A stretch of 64,000 nt of DNA from positions 558,001 through 622,000 of the forward strand of contig NZ_PEBD01000008.1 in NCBI RefSeq assembly GCF_002735905.1, in the 5' to 3' direction. The notes under the pieces are model-generated. The model saw only the letters and a program-made list of their open reading frames with translations. It had not been told where the DNA came from and ran no database searches. The position numbers were made by a program, and so were the translations under genes. Below are positions 60,248 to 64,000 of this stretch, piece by piece. This DNA is from Williamsia muralis. GTDB taxonomy: Bacteria > Actinomycetota > Actinomycetes > Mycobacteriales > Mycobacteriaceae. Position 1 is the stretch's first letter, and every line of letters begins with the position of its first letter.

Positions 60248-61274
60248 GATGTTCCCTCTCGAATCTCAAGCAGTTGACGATGGAGTTCTCGACCGTGTCG
60301 CGCAGTGCGTGGTCGGTGTAGTAGGCGGTGTGCGGACTGACGATCACGTTCGGCATCCTCTGCAGACGCGACAGCATGGTGCGCCCGAGCGGTCGAGTCC
60401 TGCAGTCCGCGTAGAAGATCCCCTCCTCACCCTCCACCACATCGAGGGCCGCGCCGCCAAGGTCGCCCCTCTCCAGCGCACCAACGAGCGCCTCGGTGTC
60501 GATGAGCGAACCTCGGCCGGTGTTCACGATGTACGCGCCGCGCTTCATCTGGCTGAGTCGTTCGCGATCGAGGAGGTGGTGTGTTCCCGCGTCGAGCGGT
60601 GTGTGCAGAGTGATGATGTCGCTGTGCTGCACCAGTTCGTCGAGGTCCACGTAATCGACGCAAACCGTGGGCCGGATGTCGTAGGCCAGGATGCGGCTAC
60701 CAAAGCCTCGCAGTCGATCCATGACGGCGGCGCCGATGCGGCCGGTGCCGATCACTCCGACGGTCATGTCGCGTAGCTCGCGCCCGCGCACCTCACTCAA
60801 CCGGTAGTCGCTGACGGCAGTGCGTCTGATGACTGACTTCGCATCTCGCACGCACATCAACATCAGCATCACGGCGTAGTCCGCGACGCTGTCAGGGGAG
60901 TAGCTGACATTCCCGACCGAGATGCCCAGCCGCCGAGCATATTCGATGTCCAGATGGTTGTAACCGATGCTCCTGGTGGAGATGTACTCCACACCGGCCC
61001 GGCTGAGTGCCACCAAGGTGGGGTTCGACACCGGTGTCTTGTGCCCGATGCTGATGCAGCGATTCCCCTCTGCTAACGCCGCATTGGTGGCGGAAACCGT
61101 TGCTGCCGTGACGGTGACCGCCACGCCCAATTCGAGCGCCATCTCTTCGAAGAGGCGGGCCTCGTCGGGCTCGCAGCCATACACGGTGATTCCCACGAAA
61201 GGTGCCGGCGTCGGGGACGAACCGACAGGCATCGGCCGCTGGGCCGCCTGGTGTACTGATGTGCTGTAGGGCAT
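60240..61274 (-). CDS. vanH: D-lactate dehydrogenase VanH
   Basis: A 344-aa D-2-hydroxyacid dehydrogenase. The substrate Arg is in YISTRSIGYNHLDIEYA, the NAD loop is GVIGTGRIGAAVMDRL, the catalytic Glu is in DVVEGEEGIF, and the base His is in VIVSPHTAYYTDHAL. It reduces pyruvate to D-lactate for VanA. The ATG at 61274 is preferred to a TTG at 61286 because the shared upstream element then lies at exactly the same distance (23 nt) as before vanY. First gene of the operon. Confidence 0.94.
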   Translation of the reverse strand: MPYSTSVHQAAQRPMPVGSSPTPAPFVGITVYGCEPDEARLFEEMALELGVAVTVTAATVSATNAALAEGNRCISIGHKTPVSNPTLVALSRAGVEYISTRSIGYNHLDIEYARRLGISVGNVSYSPDSVADYAVMLMLMCVRDAKSVIRRTAVSDYRLSEVRGRELRDMTVGVIGTGRIGAAVMDRLRGFGSRILAYDIRPTVCVDYVDLDELVQHSDIITLHTPLDAGTHHLLDRERLSQMKRGAYIVNTGRGSLIDTEALVGALERGDLGGAALDVVEGEEGIFYADCRTRPLGRTMLSRLQRMPNVIVSPHTAYYTDHALRDTVENSIVNCLRFEREHRG

Positions 61275-61297
61275 GCCCACAGTCAAGACAGGCGGGT

Positions 61298-61338
61298 GTT
61301 GCCAGGGCGTATGAGGAAATCGATACGCCGACGATATG
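61298..61338 (-). promoter_or_regulatory. Probable VanR-binding element upstream of vanH
   Basis: A 41-bp element (GTTGCCAG...ACGATATG on the plus strand) matching the vanY element at 30 of 41 positions. On the minus strand it contains CATATCG and CGTATCG 11 bp apart and then CATACG, the phased direct repeats expected for an OmpR-type dimer. Confidence 0.75.
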
Positions 61339-61381
61339 TGTCGGCGCTGGTTGTGTTCACGGCATCACGCCGCAACACGGG

Positions 61382-62026
61382 TCACCCCTGGTGCTGGGCG
61401 CCCCGGTCACCGCCTGCCATGTCGCCGGTTCCGGGAACTCCGTCGGCGAGCGCATAGCGCAGGTAGACGGTGCCCTGCGGACCCGCTGCCGGTGGTTCGA
61501 CGAGGGTGAGATTGGTGGGAACAGCTCCGCCGTCGAAAATCTTCTTGCCGACTCCGAGCATGATGGGATGAACCCACAGATCGATCCGGTCGAACAGCCT
61601 GTCGCGCAACAGCGTCTGTACCAGGTTCAGACTTCCGACGACCTTGATGTTCTCGTGCCGCTCCCGGATCTCGTTCACCGCATCGGACAGATTGGGCCCG
61701 AGTTGGGAAGAGCCTGCCCATGAGAGGTCCGGCTTGCCGCGTGAGGCGACGTACTTGGGAATGTGGTTGAACAACGCGGCGATCTCGTTGTCGGGGCCTT
61801 CCTCCTGATGAGGCCAATGTGCGGCGAAGATGTCGTAGGTTCGCCTGCCCAGCAGAAGGGCGTCGGTGCCTTCGTAAGCGGCGCCGACCTGACCCCCGGC
61901 GACCTCGTCGAACAGGGGCGCCTGCCAGCCACCGAACGGGAACCCGATCGGGTCCTCGTCAGGTGCTCCGGGCGCCTGTCCGACGAGATCGAGGGTTGCG
62001 AACAGTTCCAGGTAGATCTTGCCCAT
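61382..62026 (-). CDS. Dihydrofolate reductase-family protein (RibD C-terminal-like)
   Basis: A 214-aa protein. It has the KIYLELFATLDLVGQ start, LLGRRTYDIFAAHWPHQ (the usual GRxTYE/D motif), KYVASRGKPDLSW, the IKVVGSLNLVQTLL nucleotide-binding strand and RIDLWVHPIMLGVGKKIF. It is a DHFR-like reductase of unknown substrate. The ATG at 62026 follows GGGAG; a longer frame starts at 62098. It runs with the flavin protein upstream, 81 bp apart. Confidence 0.85.
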   Translation of the reverse strand: MGKIYLELFATLDLVGQAPGAPDEDPIGFPFGGWQAPLFDEVAGGQVGAAYEGTDALLLGRRTYDIFAAHWPHQEEGPDNEIAALFNHIPKYVASRGKPDLSWAGSSQLGPNLSDAVNEIRERHENIKVVGSLNLVQTLLRDRLFDRIDLWVHPIMLGVGKKIFDGGAVPTNLTLVEPPAAGPQGTVYLRYALADGVPGTGDMAGGDRGAQHQG

Positions 62027-62107
62027 GGTGTACTCCCGATGAAGTGTTTGGTCGTCGAAGTGTGGACCCGGCAACTGGTCGGAACTCATCGGTGACAAGG
62101 CTGGAGG

Positions 62108-62761
62108 TCAGTACAGGGTTTGGTAGGCGACCTCGATGTCCTCGTCGATGCGGTGCGCGGTGGCCTCATCGCGCTGCAACTGAGCGGCCATGATCTCGCC
62201 GGTGGTCGGTACCTCTCCCGGTGACGCAAGACTCGCGGGGTCCCACAACTTGGATCGTAGAATGGCCCTGCCACAGTGCAGATATGCCTCGTCGACCTCG
62301 ACGATGAGAGCGAGTTCAGGAGTTTTGTCTCTGGCCGTGAGTTGGGGCAGGAGGTCGGGATCCTCGGTCAGGTAGCCATTCCCGTTGATACGCAGGGTCT
62401 CGCGATGGCCGGGCACCAGGAAGATGAGACCGATGCCGGGGCGCGACAAGATGTTCTCGAACGAATCGATCCGCTTGTTGCCGATGCGGTCGGGGATGGC
62501 GATGGTGGTGTCGTCGAGAACCTTCACAAATCCTGGCTGGTCGCCGCGTGGAGAGCAGTCGGCGGATCCGTCGTCGTTGGAGGTGGCCATGCACAGGAAC
62601 GGCGAACGCGCGATGAACCGGCGGAAGTTGGGGTCGATGGTGCGCTGCACTTTTGTCACCGCCAGGCCGGCGGGCTCGCCGATCAACTCCCTGACCCGGT
62701 CATGCGACATACGGCTCGGACGTCCCGTGGGGGCGGCCGGCCCGCCCGATGTCGATGTCAT
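62108..62761 (-). CDS. Pyridoxamine 5'-phosphate oxidase-family FMN-binding protein
   Basis: A 217-aa split-barrel protein of the MSMEG_1061-type group. RRFIARSPFLCMATSNDDGS is the FMN-binding strand pair, SPRGDQPGFVKVLDDTTIAI and IPDRIGNKRIDSFENIL follow, and LIFLVPGHRETLRINGNGYL is typical of FMN-binding pyridoxamine oxidase-like reductases. The substrate is unknown. The ATG at 62761 follows GAAAGGG. It is upstream of the DHFR-like gene. Confidence 0.83.
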   Translation of the reverse strand: MTSTSGGPAAPTGRPSRMSHDRVRELIGEPAGLAVTKVQRTIDPNFRRFIARSPFLCMATSNDDGSADCSPRGDQPGFVKVLDDTTIAIPDRIGNKRIDSFENILSRPGIGLIFLVPGHRETLRINGNGYLTEDPDLLPQLTARDKTPELALIVEVDEAYLHCGRAILRSKLWDPASLASPGEVPTTGEIMAAQLQRDEATAHRIDEDIEVAYQTLY

Positions 62762-62804
62762 GGCAGAAGGGCCCTTTCGATGATCGGGTTGATCCACTTC
62801 TCGA

Positions 62805-64000
62805 TCAACCTGTTTGGATCAGTTCTGGCGGAACTTCTTTGCCGTCTGCGATGGCCGCAAAGAACGCCGTGGTGTTGTCGCCCCAGGCAAGTGAGTCACC
62901 GTCATCGGTGAAGATCGACCCACCGTTGGGAGTGGTCACCGTGACCGGGTCGCTGCGCAGCGCCCACGCGAGGCGCGCGAGATGCCATATGTGGTCGCCG
63001 TTGTCGACCGTCAGGGAGCTCACCGTCCCGTTCACCAAGGGCCAGAAGCGGAACGGGTTCAGGATCGTCGAGGCGCTGGTTGCCTTCTTCATCAGCGCCG
63101 CCATGAACTTTCGCTGGTTCACCACACGCTCGAGGTCGGCGTTCGCGAATGCGCGGGTGCGGACGAACCCCAGGGCCTCGCGGCCGTTCAGGGTCTGGCA
63201 ACCGGCCTTGAGGTCGATTCCGGCGAGAGGGTCGTTGATCGGGGCGTCAAGACACATCTCGATACCCCCGACCGCGTCGACCATCTTGTCGAATCCGCCG
63301 AAGCCGATCTCTGCATAGTGGTCGATCCGCAGACCGGTGTTGGTCTCGATGGTCTGTACCAACAACTTCGGGCCGCCCAGGCTGAAGGCGGCGTTCACCT
63401 TGTGCGAACCCTGACCGGGGATGTCGACGTAGAGGTCTCGCGGGATGGAGATGATCATCGGCTTACCGCCGGAGCCGAAATGGACCAGCATGATCGTGTC
63501 TGTGCGAGAGCCTTCGCTGTCACCTGTCGAGAGGGCCTGACGCTCGACCTCACTGAGGTCGGCGCGGGAATCAGAGCCGACCAGCAGCCAGTTGGTGCCG
63601 GCGCTGCTCGCGACCCGACCCTCGTAGTTGGACAGGGCGTCGACGCGATTGAGTTTGGTGTCGAAGTAGACGAGCAGGCCGATGGTGCCGAGCACCATCA
63701 CCAGCAGCAGGATCAAGACGGTGCGCACGATCGGCAGCCGTCTGCGGCGGCGCGGCGGTGGTGGCGGGGCCGCACGGTCGGGACGGCGATGCCCCGGATC
63801 GCGCGGAGGTTGCCGTGGCCGGTTGTAGGCGACCACCGGGGGTGGTCCCTGAGCAGGTCTCGACGTTCGGGTCTCGGGGGCGCCGGACTCCGACCATGCG
63901 CGGGCGGGTTGATAGTTGTCCTGCGGGCGTTGGGGTGGCGGACCCTGAGGTGAACGCGGTGGTCCGGCGGGAGGTGGCGCCTGGCGCGGCGGACCCTGCC
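62805..64000 (-). CDS. LytR-CpsA-Psr (LCP) family cell-wall ligase, 5' end beyond window
   Basis: The visible 398 residues: a long Pro/Gly/Arg-rich cytoplasmic N-tail (PPPVVAYNRPRQ, PPPPPRRRRR) that runs open to the window edge, one membrane helix (VRTVLILLLVMVLGTIGLLVYF), then the LCP domain: NWLLVGSDSRADL, GSRTDTIMLVHFGSGGKPMI, SIPRDLYVDIPGQG and GREALGFVRTRAFANADLER, which carry the conserved Arg and Asp residues. LCP proteins transfer arabinogalactan or other wall polymers to peptidoglycan. A GTG at 63836 could be the start, but the open frame continues with the same Pro-rich composition, so the true start is probably outside. Confidence 0.9.
   Translation of the reverse strand, partial: QGPPRQAPPPAGPPRSPQGPPPQRPQDNYQPARAWSESGAPETRTSRPAQGPPPVVAYNRPRQPPRDPGHRRPDRAAPPPPPRRRRRLPIVRTVLILLLVMVLGTIGLLVYFDTKLNRVDALSNYEGRVASSAGTNWLLVGSDSRADLSEVERQALSTGDSEGSRTDTIMLVHFGSGGKPMIISIPRDLYVDIPGQGSHKVNAAFSLGGPKLLVQTIETNTGLRIDHYAEIGFGGFDKMVDAVGGIEMCLDAPINDPLAGIDLKAGCQTLNGREALGFVRTRAFANADLERVVNQRKFMAALMKKATSASTILNPFRFWPLVNGTVSSLTVDNGDHIWHLARLAWALRSDPVTVTTPNGGSIFTDDGDSLAWGDNTTAFFAAIADGKEVPPELIQTG

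Noticed and set aside
1-64000. CRISPR arrays, tRNA/rRNA genes, insertion sequences, integrases
   Set aside because: No regular short repeats with spacers, no cloverleaf or rRNA-like sequence, and no transposase or recombinase motifs were seen on either strand.

Overview
The window reads as chromosomal DNA of a high-GC actinobacterium in the mycolata (Mycobacteriales). Gordonia, or a close relative such as Williamsia or Rhodococcus, is my best guess from gene content and protein style. The evidence is the GTG/TTG starts, the GTGA/ATGA stop-start overlaps, F420-type and mycobacterial-type families, IdeR-like iron boxes, a Bkd complex with Lrp control, a DUF4178-DUF2617-DUF4247-DUF350-speE cluster and an LCP protein. 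I see no rRNA, tRNA, CRISPR array, insertion sequence, integrase or phage gene. Genus is inference.

Layout. 0-7 kb: small accessory genes (DHFR-like fragment, unknown proteins, an HxlR/VOC pair with a visible operator, an F420-type reductase, monooxygenase and methyltransferase genes). 7.6-11.7 kb: an iron-siderophore ABC uptake operon behind an IdeR-type box. 11.8-26.5 kb: single housekeeping and accessory genes, including a diguanylate cyclase, Nudix, GNAT, a TetR/GAPDH pair, arr (rifampin ADP-ribosyltransferase) behind a rifamycin-associated element, methyltransferases, a ZapE-type ATPase, an epoxide hydrolase divergent from a CGNR regulator with three phased operators, a GrpB remnant and an S49 peptidase. 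26.5-30.2 kb: the polyamine-synthase cluster, followed by an AT-rich gap carrying a cluster of DnaA boxes. 30.5-34.4 kb: rhodanese, DUF4328, GDPD, DUF5926 and ferritin.

34.5-41.3 kb: branched-chain amino acid catabolism: a branched-chain/aromatic amino acid dehydrogenase, an Lrp regulator, and the complete E1alpha-E1beta-E2-E3 branched-chain keto acid dehydrogenase. 41.3-51.7 kb: an isochorismatase-type hydrolase with a frameshifted AraC regulator, then a block (FAD monooxygenase, alpha/beta hydrolase, APC permease, cupin, gamma-glutamyltransferase-like enzyme, GntR regulator, DapA-like lyase, DUF1275) whose promoters share a TNGGATCCNA palindrome and so look like one undescribed GntR regulon.

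53.9-61.3 kb: Mn catalase, then a full glycopeptide-resistance locus. vanY and vanR-vanS are divergent; vanH-vanA-vanX-murG run as one tightly overlapped operon on the minus strand, convergent with vanRS. A shared 41-bp element lies 23 nt before both vanY and vanH and is the probable VanR site. The layout recalls the vanO operon of Rhodococcus equi. The window ends with a DHFR-like protein, a flavin-nucleotide-binding protein and an LCP cell-wall ligase running off the edge.
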